A stretch of DNA of 64,000 nucleotides, taken from contig JNKJ01000034.1 in the NCBI GenBank assembly GCA_000702025.1, forward strand, positions 1 through 64,000. Reading direction: 5' to 3'. The notes beneath the pieces were generated by a model, which had not been told where the DNA came from, searched no databases, and was given only the letters and a program-made list of their open reading frames with translations. The position numbers were made by a program, and so were the translations under genes. Shown here one piece after another: positions 16,484-25,303 of the stretch (the first letter of the stretch is position 1; every line of letters starts with the position of its first letter). Source of the stretch: Blautia schinkii DSM 10518 (lineage in GTDB: Bacteria; Bacillota; Clostridia; Lachnospirales; Lachnospiraceae).

Positions 16484-17455
16484 TTATTTTGTAATACTTC
16501 CCAGCAAAGCCGCCATACCGCCTGTATGCAGGAAAACAATTACTTGTCCACTGTGAAATATGCCGGTTTCATTCAATTCCAACAAACCGGCAAATGCCTT
16601 TCCCGTGTAAATGGGGTCTAAAAATATCCCTTCCAAAGCTGCCATCTTCTCCATCGCCGCACGCCCTTTTGATGTTTCTGAACCGTGTCCTTTTCCGCAG
16701 GAAAAAAAGATGTGCATATCTTCTTCTGTCACCATGGCGTTGGTTCCCAAAAGCCGTTGTGCCTCATTCGCCATTTTGCAAAGAGTTTCTTTATGGCAGA
16801 AACGCCTGCCAATAGAAACAACCGTGGCCGTCGTAGAAGGACTATACAGCTTTGTTCCAAGGATGACTCCCGCATAAGTATTTCCTGTTCCGCCGCAGCA
16901 CACGATATGATCAATGGAGACTCCCATATTTGCCGCCTGTTCATACATTTCCTTCATGACATCTGTATAACCCAAGACTCCATGCACGGAAGATGCGCCG
17001 GGAGGAATGATATAGGGATTATACCCCTGTTCCTGCAAAACCTTGGCAGTTTGGCGAATCAATTTCGCCACGGAATTACCTGGTTCATTCTCCGAAATAA
17101 TAATAGAAGCTCCCATTTGTTCAGACAAACGCCGGATGATAGCATTTGTTGTTTTTGGTAAAATTAAGTAAGCGGGAAGGCCAACCCGATTAGCACAGGC
17201 TGCCGCGGCAATCGGCTGATTGGACAGAGAACCTCCGCCGGTTACGATACAGTCGCAGTTTTGACTGATTGCATCACCTAACAAGTATTCCAGCTTTCGT
17301 ATTTTATTGCCGCCAAATCCAATGCCGCACAAATCTTCACGTTTGAGATATAGCCGTTTTCCGTCACCCATGACACGGCTTATATTGGGCAGTTCGTGAA
17401 GTGGGGTAGGATAACAGCCAAGGGGAATCTTTGCAATAGAATCCACTCTGTTCAC
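16484..17455 (-). CDS. PLP-dependent D-cysteine desulfhydrase / ACC deaminase family enzyme
   Basis: The 323-residue fold-type II PLP enzyme has the PLP-binding Lys in FGGNKIRKLEYL (about K51) and the phosphate-binding glycine loop CCGGTGNTYAG near 190. It also has LKREDLCGIGFGGNK and SSVHGVLGYTDVMKEM, typical of D-cysteine desulfhydrases and ACC deaminases. Substrate cannot be decided from sequence. GTG is the likely start (17455), with AGAGGTGAG upstream. It lies 16 bp downstream of a chimeric pseudogene on the same strand. Confidence 0.85.
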   Translation of the reverse strand: MNRVDSIAKIPLGCYPTPLHELPNISRVMGDGKRLYLKREDLCGIGFGGNKIRKLEYLLGDAISQNCDCIVTGGGSLSNQPIAAAACANRVGLPAYLILPKTTNAIIRRLSEQMGASIIISENEPGNSVAKLIRQTAKVLQEQGYNPYIIPPGASSVHGVLGYTDVMKEMYEQAANMGVSIDHIVCCGGTGNTYAGVILGTKLYSPSTTATVVSIGRRFCHKETLCKMANEAQRLLGTNAMVTEEDMHIFFSCGKGHGSETSKGRAAMEKMAALEGIFLDPIYTGKAFAGLLELNETGIFHSGQVIVFLHTGGMAALLGSITK

Positions 17456-17471
17456 ACAGACTCACCTCTTT

Positions 17472-17893
17472 CTAATACTGCGCTTCCCGCACAGCATAAC
17501 ATCCCAGCCGGTGGAACAGAAACCATTCTTCGATTGTTTCATCGGGAGCTGCATGGAGTATCCGCAATATTTCTCTGGCAAAGTCGATTGGGGCTGTTCC
17601 ATTTGCAGTTACAATATTATGGTCACTAACCACATTTCGCGCAATATAACACTCCGCGCCAGTGTATGCGTCTTTCGCATAAGATTTCAAATCTGACAGG
17701 TCATTGCTGGTATGTTTAGAACCGGAAGGCGCCTGTTTGCGATCCACATCGGAATATTCCCGAATTGCAGAGCAGACCGTGATTTTATAAGATTCAAACA
17801 GTTTTCCCCGGCCTTCTTTCTGGCTCATGCGGTGCTGCATCACATTCCCTCCTTTGTGGGTTTTACCTCAAACAATACAACGACCTTTGCCAT
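17472..17893 (-). pseudogene. Deletion chimera: ABM-type monooxygenase start and tail joined to a DJ-1/PfpI C-terminus
   Basis: From an ATG at 17893 (RBS AGGAGG) the frame reads MAKVVVLFEVKPTKEGM and stops. This is the start of an antibiotic-biosynthesis-monooxygenase (ABM) domain protein. In another frame, from 17843, the C-terminal ABM segment follows (HRMSQKEGRGKLFESYKITV). It runs without a stop into KHTSNDLSDLKSY and NIVTANGTAPIDFAREIL, the C-terminal half of a DJ-1/PfpI protein. The middle of the ABM gene and the N-terminal half of the DJ-1 gene, including its nucleophile Cys, are missing. Two deletions best explain this. The 123-residue open part could still be translated. Confidence 0.7.
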
Positions 17894-17916
17894 TTTTACT
17901 TCCTCCTGTTTTTATG

Positions 17917-18297
17917 TTAGATTTCTTGTACATCAATATTCAGAAAATCACCAATTAAATATCGGTGACAATGCTCCGGCGGCGCTTCAAAGCACAGCAA
18001 AAGCAAAGGACGGTTTCCGTGCTTCTCATATATCTTTTTCAGCAGTTCCCGCGTAGCCTCCCGATCCAGCACACCTAATATCTCTTTGCTGTAACGGGGA
18101 GCAAATGCAGCCCAATCCTTTGTGGGATGGCATTCATCAAGCATTGCCGAAGTCGGGCCAAAAGTATCGGAGAGATCCACATATTCGTATGCTTCCATAA
18201 ACCATGCAGGCGGCTCGTCATGGGAAACACGCACAAAGGTGTATGCGTTTTCTTCCAGACTCGGCACACGGTCATAATAAGTAGAAAATATTTTCAT
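17917..18297 (-). CDS. DUF488 family protein
   Basis: The protein has 126 residues, starting MKIFSTYYDRVPSLEENAY. The C-terminal segment RPLLLLCFEAPPEHCHRYLIGDFL matches the conserved C-x-E-x-x-x-x-CHR-x-x-I motif of DUF488. The biochemical function is unknown. A GGAGGCG site precedes the ATG. It lies between two PLP-enzyme genes and just before the chimeric pseudogene. Confidence 0.85.
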   Translation of the reverse strand: MKIFSTYYDRVPSLEENAYTFVRVSHDEPPAWFMEAYEYVDLSDTFGPTSAMLDECHPTKDWAAFAPRYSKEILGVLDREATRELLKKIYEKHGNRPLLLLCFEAPPEHCHRYLIGDFLNIDVQEI

Positions 18298-18340
18298 AAA
18301 TCAACGCCTCCATTTTTTATCATTTTCATGATCTCTTGCT

Positions 18341-19597
18341 TCATTTTGTGTTGTGGCATAAACATATCTCATGTCCATTTTCATAAATTTTCCCCGATTG
18401 GCTGAGAAACAGTTCCGCAGGCTTGTCCAACGAAGAAAATTGCATGGGCGACAGGACTGCCCCATAGCTTCCGGCATTGGTGATGATTATCAGATCACCC
18501 GGTTCCAATGCGGGAAGAATAATGCCCTCTGCGATTACATCCGTGGCCGTACAGAGATTTCCCACTAATGTAACGGTTTCTGTTTTTTGCGATACCGAGG
18601 GAATGGTTAAAAACGCAAAAGCGTCCAAAGCGGTAAATAATGGTTCACTGCTAACTGGAAAATCTCCCGTTGCATACTTATTAACCAGTCTGGCGATTGA
18701 GGGACGGAGAAAACCATTCAATGTATTGGCCAGAATTACATAGGTATTGCCATAAGAAGTCTTTTTATCCAACACCCTCGTTACATAGGAACCGGATTTT
18801 CCGACTGCGTATCGGCCGACTTCAATCAACACCCTTGTCTGTGGGAATTTTAAACGGAACTCCTGAAGCATTTTTTGCATCTGCTGCCCCATCCAAACTG
18901 TGTTCAAAGGAGTGTCTTGTTGGGAATACTCGATTCCCATACCCGAACCCATATTTAGAAATTCCAATGGACACCCAAGAACGGTTTGGAATGTTTCTGC
19001 AAGTAAAAACATCTTGCGGTAATATCGGAGCAGCGTTTCTTTATTTAACTCTTGACTGCGCAAATGGACATGAATACCCGTAATTTTAATATTCGGATAG
19101 GTCTGCCAAAGAGGAATGGCTGCCAAAGCCTGTTCCTCATCAATTCCAAACTTGGATGAAACACCGTGGCTTTCGTCAAAGGTAAAATTGGGATTGATCC
19201 TCACGCCGATGGATACGGTCAATCCCAATTCTCCCGCGATTTGATTAATCCGCTCTACTTCATTCAGACTATCCGCAATCAGAGTTGCCCGGTGAATGGA
19301 ATTTTGAATGTCGCGCTCGGTTTTTCCCGGAGCAGAGTAGAAGATATTCGTTTGACCCAAGCCATTCTCCGAACCTATTTCCACTTCCTTCAGGCTGGCC
19401 GCATCTACGCCAAAGCCATTTGACAATATACATTGGACAACATCCGGGTTGTGATTTGATTTGATGGAATACAAAAATTGAATGCCCTCAAAATCTCGGA
19501 TTAATTGTGCGGTGGATTCCAGTATGCTTTTTTCATCATATAAATAAAAACTTACATACCTCCGTGCCAATTCCTGCAACTGCGTTTCGTTCAACAT
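18341..19597 (-). CDS. PLP-dependent amino-acid decarboxylase (diaminopimelate/ornithine decarboxylase fold III)
   Basis: The protein has 418 residues. The PLP Lys is in FLYSIKSNHNPDVVQ (about K48). The glycine-rich NMGSGMGIEY lies near 217, the EVGRYAVG segment near 265, and the C-terminal Cys-bearing VGNLCTATDVIAEGI near 350. All are landmarks of the DapDC/LysA/ornithine decarboxylase family. The exact substrate is not clear; it is unlikely to be the housekeeping LysA given its isolated context. The start ATG overlaps the stop of a TagI remnant. Confidence 0.82.
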   Translation of the reverse strand: MLNETQLQELARRYVSFYLYDEKSILESTAQLIRDFEGIQFLYSIKSNHNPDVVQCILSNGFGVDAASLKEVEIGSENGLGQTNIFYSAPGKTERDIQNSIHRATLIADSLNEVERINQIAGELGLTVSIGVRINPNFTFDESHGVSSKFGIDEEQALAAIPLWQTYPNIKITGIHVHLRSQELNKETLLRYYRKMFLLAETFQTVLGCPLEFLNMGSGMGIEYSQQDTPLNTVWMGQQMQKMLQEFRLKFPQTRVLIEVGRYAVGKSGSYVTRVLDKKTSYGNTYVILANTLNGFLRPSIARLVNKYATGDFPVSSEPLFTALDAFAFLTIPSVSQKTETVTLVGNLCTATDVIAEGIILPALEPGDLIIITNAGSYGAVLSPMQFSSLDKPAELFLSQSGKIYENGHEICLCHNTK

Positions 19598-19704
19598 ATG
19601 TCCTCTCCCTCTTTATGTTCCAGAAAGCATCCCGGCTCATGGGAATATATCACCCCCACCGCCTGCATATAAGAATACACAATGGTCGTTCCTACAAACT
19701 TCAT
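19591..19704 (-). pseudogene. C-terminal remnant of DNA-3-methyladenine glycosylase I
   Basis: A 37-codon frame encodes KFVGTTIVYSYMQAVGVIYS followed by HEPGCF. This is the conserved C-terminal block of TagI glycosylases (FVGxTxxYxYMQAxG, then the zinc-ligand His and Cys). Everything upstream is missing. It lies within an alkylation-repair neighbourhood (Ogt, Ada/AlkA), so a tag gene probably once stood here. Confidence 0.7.
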
Positions 19705-19722
19705 TTATTTCCTTTGATGCTG

Positions 19723-19842
19723 TCAGCGGCGCATTTGCCAATCCAGCCAATTCCGGCCGCTCTCTAATCTGCCAATCCCCACCAAATCCGCGCCGTTTGC
19801 TAACAGCAATTCTTTTAATTCCTGCGTCAAATCTTTTTTCAC
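19723..19842 (-). pseudogene. N-terminal remnant resembling an epoxyqueuosine-reductase-like iron-sulfur protein
   Basis: A GTG-started frame of 39 codons (with a GGAGGG site) reads LTQELKELLLANGADLVGIG, a start typical of QueG-like/4Fe-4S proteins, then stops. It abuts the TagI remnant, so two gene ends appear to have been fused by deletion. The assignment rests on one short motif. Confidence 0.4.
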
Positions 19843-19856
19843 AATTTCCCTCCACG

Positions 19857-20390
19857 CTAAAGCGCCGTTCCCCTTGTCGGAACGAACAAATCACTCATAT
19901 TGACACCCTCCAAAGTGAGCAGGCGAACTTTTTTGTCCACACCACCAGCATACCCTGTCAGACTGCCGTTTCTTCCAACAACCCGATGGCAGGGAATTAT
20001 GATTGAGATCTCGTTGTGTCCTACTGCGCCGCCTACCGCTTGGGCTGACATCCGTTCTTTCCCACGGCTGGCGGCAATCTGCTTTGCAATCTCACCATAA
20101 GTGGTCGTTTCACAGTAGGGAATTTGTTTTAAAATATTCCAAACGGAGAGTTGGAAGGTCGAGCCTATCATATGGATTGGCGGCATAAAGCCCGGATTTG
20201 TACCGGAGAAATAAAGATCGAGCCAATGTTTGACTTCTCCAAAAACCGGCACTTCTTTTTCCTCATGCTCCGGGGCAAGGTTTTTCGCATAGAACTTTTC
20301 TCCGTCAAACCAAAGTCCCGTCAGCCCTATATCATCGGCTGCTAAAAGGATTTTGCCTAAAGGCGATAAATAAGTAGCTGTATATTGCAT
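19857..20390 (-). CDS. ogt: Methylated-DNA--[protein]-cysteine S-methyltransferase
   Basis: The protein has 177 residues. It has the active-site motif IIPCHRVVG (Cys134), the helix-turn-helix FQLSVWNILKQIPYCETTTYGEIA (79-102) and the GYAGGVDKKVRLLTLEG tail. All are diagnostic of Ogt/MGMT enzymes, which remove O6-alkyl groups from guanine in a suicidal reaction. The ATG at 20390 is preferred over the upstream GTG because GCGAGGTG lies at the right distance. It follows the broken Ada/AlkA gene by 28 bp, probably in one operon. Confidence 0.93.
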   Translation of the reverse strand: MQYTATYLSPLGKILLAADDIGLTGLWFDGEKFYAKNLAPEHEEKEVPVFGEVKHWLDLYFSGTNPGFMPPIHMIGSTFQLSVWNILKQIPYCETTTYGEIAKQIAASRGKERMSAQAVGGAVGHNEISIIIPCHRVVGRNGSLTGYAGGVDKKVRLLTLEGVNMSDLFVPTRGTAL

Positions 20391-20418
20391 CGTAAGCACC
20401 TCGCATTTCTAAATAGTC

Positions 20419-21876
20419 TTATGCGTTCCACAAGTTAATCACGGCATAACTCTGCCATGGCCGCCATTGCTTGGCCAGCGCCAGCATTTCTTTTTGGGAA
20501 TATCCCGGTAAAGCGTGTTTCACTCCAATATCCGTCTCCAGAAACGCGTCCGGCCACCCCATTGTACGCATGGCGATATATTGTGCCGTCCAGCTTCCAA
20601 TGCCTTTGATAGCGCGAAGTTTTATCATCTCCTGCTCCGGGTCAGCACTTTGGTCGAGAATAATTTTCTTCTCTATCAAGGCATTTGCAAGGTTCAGGAT
20701 ACACATAGAGCGGGCGGCAATGACTCCCAGCACGCCAAGGCGTTCCTTCACCTCATCCCCTAAAGCGGCAATATCTTCCGCTGTGGGGAACGTATGCGTC
20801 AGTCCATCCACGCCGGTGTCAACCGGATGTCCCAGATTTACCACAATCCGACCGGCCAAGGTACTTGCCGCTTTTACCGTAATCTGCTGTCCTAAAATAG
20901 CCCTCACCGACATTTCAAACGGTTCAAAACACCCCGGCAGCCGCGTTCCGGGAACACATAGACCGGGGTGCAGCCGGTTCATCTCCTGAAGTGTTTCGTA
21001 TACCACGTCCGGGTCACAATAAAGGTCAAAAAGACGCCGAACGCGGGCCAAAACCTGAGACAAGACCGGAATGAGTGTGTCACTAAGCGTCACATCCAAC
21101 CGGTTCTTCTGCTTACGATGTGTAACCTTAATCCAGCCATCATGTGGCTTTCCAACCTTATCTGTCAGGCGTACCGTGCGCATATAAGCATCATTTTTAA
21201 TTCGTTCTATGCCCGGTATCGCTCTGGCGGCAAGGAAGTTAAGCATTTCTTCCCAGCGGTAAGGGGGCCGGTATCCCAGTCCCACTGTAATTTCACCAGA
21301 ATGTGTTTTTCCTTCCGCCGCTTTTTTTCGCAAAGCGGTCGGAGACAGCTTATATTCCTTTTGGAATAAATCATTCAACCGGCGCAGGCTGCCGAATCCA
21401 GCCGCCATTGCCACATCCAAAACCGATAAATCCGTATCCGTCAGCAAATTTTTTGCCAAGAGAAGTCGGCAGGTCTGGGCATACCTTACGGGGGAAACAT
21501 GATATTCCTCCATAAATACACGGCGCAGATGCCTTCCAGTACAGCCCAATCTTCCCGCCAAGGCCTCCAAACTCTGACCGCTGCCGCAGTTTTCTTCTAA
21601 CAATCGGGCTGCTTTGCGGGCCAACACCTAGGAGGCGTCTACCAAGGAATTCCCCGGAGCCAGCTCCGGCCTGCACAAAAGGCAAGGGCGATAGCCAGCC
21701 TGTTCCGCTTCCGCTGCGGAAGAAAAGAAGGTGCAGCTTGACCGTTTGGCCTGTCTTGCCCAGCAGATGGGACGGCAGTAAACGCCGGTGGATGAGATAC
21801 CTACAAAAAAACGACCGTCAAACCGGGCATCTTTCGCTTTGAATGCCTCATATAAGGCATGATCCCGTTCTGTCAT
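20419..21876 (-). pseudogene. Ada/AlkA fusion (DNA-3-methyladenine glycosylase II with Ada N-terminus), split by a TAG codon
   Basis: A frame of 82 codons encodes the Ada zinc-binding domain with its Cys set (YCRPICWARQAKRSSCTFF, then CLLCRP). TAG (21628-21630) follows. The next codon continues in the same frame for 402 codons: an AraC-type HTH (about 1-95), then the AlkA N-terminal domain and HhH-GPD glycosylase (IKGIGSWTAQYIAMRTMGWPD near 360, with the catalytic Asp region PDAFLETDIGVK). Apart from the TAG, expected to be Gln from CAG, the 485-residue frame is intact. The downstream part could restart at GTG/TTG codons right after the stop. Confidence 0.88.
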
Positions 21877-21964
21877 GTTGCCACCTCCTCCTTTAGTATA
21901 ATGCAGATGTTCCGTTTCATCTCGCCATTTTCGGACATGGTTTCAAATGTTGACATGGCGCGAT

Positions 21965-23716
21965 TTACTCTTTTAACTCCTGAAAGTGGATTAAGGCGGC
22001 ATAAGCGCCATTACGCGTCATCAATTCATTGTGCGAGCCAAGCTCACTGATTCTGCCGTTTTCAATCACCGCTATCCTGTCTGCGTTCTTCACCGTGGAT
22101 AGACGATGTGCGATGACGATGGTGGTACGCCCTTTGGACAGCTTTTCAAAAGTTTGCTGTATTTTCATCTCGGTTACACTGTCCAAAGCCGAAGTCGCCT
22201 CGTCTAAAATCAGCACCGGGGGGTTTTTCAGGAAAATACGTGCAATGGAGATACGCTGCTTTTGCCCACCGGAGAGAAGCACGCCACGCTCGCCTACGTT
22301 CGTTTCAAAGCCGTCCGGCATCGCGCAAATATCTTCATAGATTTCAGCCAGCTTTGCCGCCTCAATCACTTCTTCCATTGTGGCGTCCAAACGTCCGTAT
22401 CGAATATTTTCCGCAATGCTCCCTGCAAAGAGAAACACATCCTGCTGAACAACTCCAATGCTTTTATGCAGAGATTCCTCCGTCACTCCCCGCACATCAT
22501 GACCGTCAATACGGATATTTCCCGCTGTCACATCATAGAAACGGGGAATCAACTGGCTTAGAGTCGTCTTACCGCCGCCGGACGGCCCCACAAAAGCCAC
22601 CGTTTCACCGGGATGAATATGCAGGGATACATCATGCAGTACCGCGCGATTCTCCTGATAAGCGAAACTGACGTGTTCCACTTGGATTTCGCCGCTGACA
22701 TTCTGTAAGGCAACCGCATTCGGCGCGTCAGTCAATGTGGGTTCTGTCTGCATCAATTCCACAAAACGGTGCAGTCCCGCCGTCCCGTTGGCAATCAATT
22801 CAGAAGTCACCGCCAGCCTGCGGATAGGACTTACGAAGGTTGTGACATAGAGACTGAACGCAATCAGATCAATCGTGGTGAGCTGACCGGTCATAATCAA
22901 TGCGCCCCCTACCGCAATGACTACCACCGAAAGCATACACAGGAAAAATTCCATGACGGAGTTGAAAATGCCCATGGCTCTGTGATATTGGTATTTTGCA
23001 TTTTTGAAGCTGCCGTTGGCTGTATCAAACTTATGTAATTCTGTCGTTTCATTTGCAAACGCTTTCGCCGTTTTAATCCCGGACAGTCCCGATTCAAAAT
23101 CCGCATTGATGGAAGCGGTCGTTTGTTTCACCCTTCGTGACGCATCCCGCATCGCTCTGCGCCGGCTCCAAACGATAGCCAGAAAGACCGGAATCATGAC
23201 GGCAATAACCAACGCCAATTTCCACTGGATTGAAAACATAATGATTAAAGCACCGGTAATTGTAACAGCGGAAACAAAAATATCTTCCGGGCCATGGTGG
23301 GCCAGTTCCGTAATATCAAATAAATCAGCCGTTAAACGGCTCATCAACTGACCGACCCGGTTGTTATCAAAATAATCAAAACCAAGTTTTTGAATGTGCC
23401 GGAACAGATCCCGCCGAATATCCGTTTCCACTAAAATACCAAAATTGTGTCCCCAGTACCAAATGATATAGGTAAACACTGACCGCAGGATATAAAATAC
23501 AAATACAATCCCCATCACTGCCCAAAATGTATTCCACGCATTTTGTGGGAGCAGCGTATACATACACCAGCGCGAAATAAACGGAAAAGCGAGATCAATC
23601 ATTGCAATCATGAGCGCACAGACCATATCTAAAATAAACAGTTTTTTATGAGGTGCAAAATAAGACAAAAAAATCCGAAGTTCTTTTTTCTCTTTCCAAG
23701 GTTTCGTTGACACCAT
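21965..23716 (-). CDS. ABC exporter, fused membrane and ATPase domains (MsbA/LmrA type)
   Basis: The protein has 583 residues, with six membrane segments in the first 320 residues. The nucleotide-binding domain has Walker A VGPSGGGKTTLSQ (near 380), signature LLSGGQKQRIS (near 485) and Walker B VLILDEATSALD. It works as a dimer exporting drugs or lipids. It is transcribed divergently from an AraC regulator, a likely control pair. The gene starts with an ATG after a GGAGGG site. Confidence 0.9.
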   Translation of the reverse strand: MVSTKPWKEKKELRIFLSYFAPHKKLFILDMVCALMIAMIDLAFPFISRWCMYTLLPQNAWNTFWAVMGIVFVFYILRSVFTYIIWYWGHNFGILVETDIRRDLFRHIQKLGFDYFDNNRVGQLMSRLTADLFDITELAHHGPEDIFVSAVTITGALIIMFSIQWKLALVIAVMIPVFLAIVWSRRRAMRDASRRVKQTTASINADFESGLSGIKTAKAFANETTELHKFDTANGSFKNAKYQYHRAMGIFNSVMEFFLCMLSVVVIAVGGALIMTGQLTTIDLIAFSLYVTTFVSPIRRLAVTSELIANGTAGLHRFVELMQTEPTLTDAPNAVALQNVSGEIQVEHVSFAYQENRAVLHDVSLHIHPGETVAFVGPSGGGKTTLSQLIPRFYDVTAGNIRIDGHDVRGVTEESLHKSIGVVQQDVFLFAGSIAENIRYGRLDATMEEVIEAAKLAEIYEDICAMPDGFETNVGERGVLLSGGQKQRISIARIFLKNPPVLILDEATSALDSVTEMKIQQTFEKLSKGRTTIVIAHRLSTVKNADRIAVIENGRISELGSHNELMTRNGAYAALIHFQELKE

Positions 23717-23858
23717 AATTCCCTCCTTTGATTTCTTGACGGATGCCCTCTGTCGTGTTACTATTATATCGTTATTTCAAAACATAAACTATTAAATTAT
23801 AGCACTGTTTTATCATAATATCTCCAATTTGCTTGTAACAATGGAAAGAGAGGAAGTT

Positions 23859-24728
23859 ATGGAAGAACACGATTATCTAAACTCTATAAATTTGAAAACG
23901 GAAAGTAATTTTCCGTATCTGATTATGGATGCCACAAGCAAAAGCAGTATCCCAAAGCCTCCCGGTTTTCATGTCATGCATTGGCACGAGGATTTTCAGT
24001 TGATTTACGTCATTTCGGGAAATATCTATCTGAAAACTTTATCTCACACACACTCGATACATAAAAGAGAAGCGGTCTTTATCAATAAAAATGTTGTCCA
24101 CCAGCTTCAGGGTAGCCATGACTGCCATTATAAAAGCATCTTATTTCCCGAATATTTAGTGGAATTTTATCCGGGAGGGCCAGCCAGAAAATATGTTTCC
24201 GCTCTTGCTGACAATGCCCAACTGACCACATATATTTTCTCCGGTGGAAACACTTGGCATCATACCGTGTTAGGGTTATTGGAAAATTTAATTGATCTCG
24301 AAAACGCACCTTCTTCTATCTATGAATACGAAGTATTAGTATATCTTTCCCGGCTATGGCTGGAAATGATTAAAAATATGGAACTGCCGGTTGAAGATAA
24401 AAAAACGGAAGTCGCGGCACGAATGCAAAAGTTTTTAAGGTGTATTGAACAGCATTACAGCGAAGATTTATCTTTAGACGAATTGGCAAAAAGTGCAAAT
24501 GTCTGCAAATCGGAATGTCTGCGATGTTTTAAACTGACTATGCAGACCACACCCTATAAGTACCTGATGGAATACCGTCTGCAACAGGCAGCCTTCCTTT
24601 TGCAGAATACGGATTTGACAGTTGGCGAAATTGCCGAAAGAGTCGGTTTTCACCAAATGAGCCACTTTGGGAAATGCTTTAAAGAGAAAACAGGTTATTC
24701 CCCCAAGGAATACCGAAAGCAAAAGTAG
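23859..24728 (+). CDS. AraC-family transcriptional regulator with cupin sensor domain
   Basis: The protein has 289 residues. The N-terminal cupin-like domain (FHVMHWHEDFQLIYVISGN, about 35-55) is followed by two C-terminal HTH motifs (LSLDELAKSANVCKSECLRCFK near 205, and LTVGEIAERVGFHQMSHFGKCF near 255), ending in the AraC signature YSPKEYRKQK. The ATG at 23859 with AGAGGAAG is chosen over the earlier TTG at 23829. Divergent orientation suggests it regulates the ABC exporter at 21965-23716. Confidence 0.88.
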   Translation: MEEHDYLNSINLKTESNFPYLIMDATSKSSIPKPPGFHVMHWHEDFQLIYVISGNIYLKTLSHTHSIHKREAVFINKNVVHQLQGSHDCHYKSILFPEYLVEFYPGGPARKYVSALADNAQLTTYIFSGGNTWHHTVLGLLENLIDLENAPSSIYEYEVLVYLSRLWLEMIKNMELPVEDKKTEVAARMQKFLRCIEQHYSEDLSLDELAKSANVCKSECLRCFKLTMQTTPYKYLMEYRLQQAAFLLQNTDLTVGEIAERVGFHQMSHFGKCFKEKTGYSPKEYRKQK

Positions 24729-25075
24729 CTGCCATTTGGGGGGGCTACGCATAAAACAGTATCACAACAAACTGAAAACTGAACAGACGGTTATGCTATA
24801 TGATGCAACAAGGCATTTATGATGATGTAAAAGTTCCTCTTGATAGCCGCAATATCCCATAGGCAGGAAAGGACTTTTTTTAATAGGCTACTGATTAGAA
24901 AACAGTGTTGATATAAAACGGACATGACGATACCTCCAAAGATACCGCCATGTGCTTAAAAATGGGCGACTTTATCACATCCCCGTAAATCCAATTTTGC
25001 AAAAGGAGAACGGCGGCTTTATCTTCATAAAACTGTCGCCTAAGTTGCAATCTGTCAGCAATCGCATAGGTTGTC
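24729..25075. other. Intergenic stretch at the left side of the mobile-element remnant
   Basis: About 350 bp between the AraC gene and the terminator of the KTR gene contain no convincing gene. Short frames on both strands have no recognisable domain. This is where the left boundary of the integrated element should lie, but I find no clear attachment-site repeat. Confidence 0.5.
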
Positions 25076-25127
25076 AAAAAAAGAAAGAGCCGATAACCGC
25101 ATTTCAAACCTGCGTGTTATCGGCTCT
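25076..25127 (-). terminator. Intrinsic terminator overlapping the end of the KTR gene
   Basis: Arms AGAGCCGATAAC (25086-25097) and GTTATCGGCTCT (25116-25127) pair perfectly. On the minus strand a T-rich run follows (plus-strand A run 25076-25085). The stop codon of the KTR gene lies inside the stem. Confidence 0.88.
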
Positions 25128-25302
25128 GCGTCTGTGCGTCTGGCTCTTTGATAACTAATATATTCATTTGCTGTACGTTAATAAGAGTTTCCTGTTTGCA
25201 TTTCGGGCAGTATAGGGGAAAGTTTTTCAGTTCGGTATCGCCCCGTATTCTCAACCTTGTTTTGCTCTGACATATGGGGCATATTATCCATTCAGTATTC
25301 AT
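25117..25302 (-). CDS. Cysteine-rich KTR-domain protein
   Basis: The 61-residue protein has two CxxC pairs (CPICQSKTRLRIR and YCPKCKQ), forming a zinc-ribbon-like unit with the eponymous KTR. Proteins of this family are common accessory genes of conjugative and mobilizable elements of Firmicutes; no function is established. It follows the ABC gene directly, so it is the last gene of the TetR-ABC-ABC-KTR unit. Confidence 0.85.
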   Translation of the reverse strand: MNTEWIICPICQSKTRLRIRGDTELKNFPLYCPKCKQETLINVQQMNILVIKEPDAQTQSR

Positions 25303-25303
25303 G

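Noticed and set aside
24895..25107. 70-codon minus-strand frame left of the KTR gene
   Set aside because: It begins inside the KTR terminator hairpin, has no RBS, and no recognisable domain.
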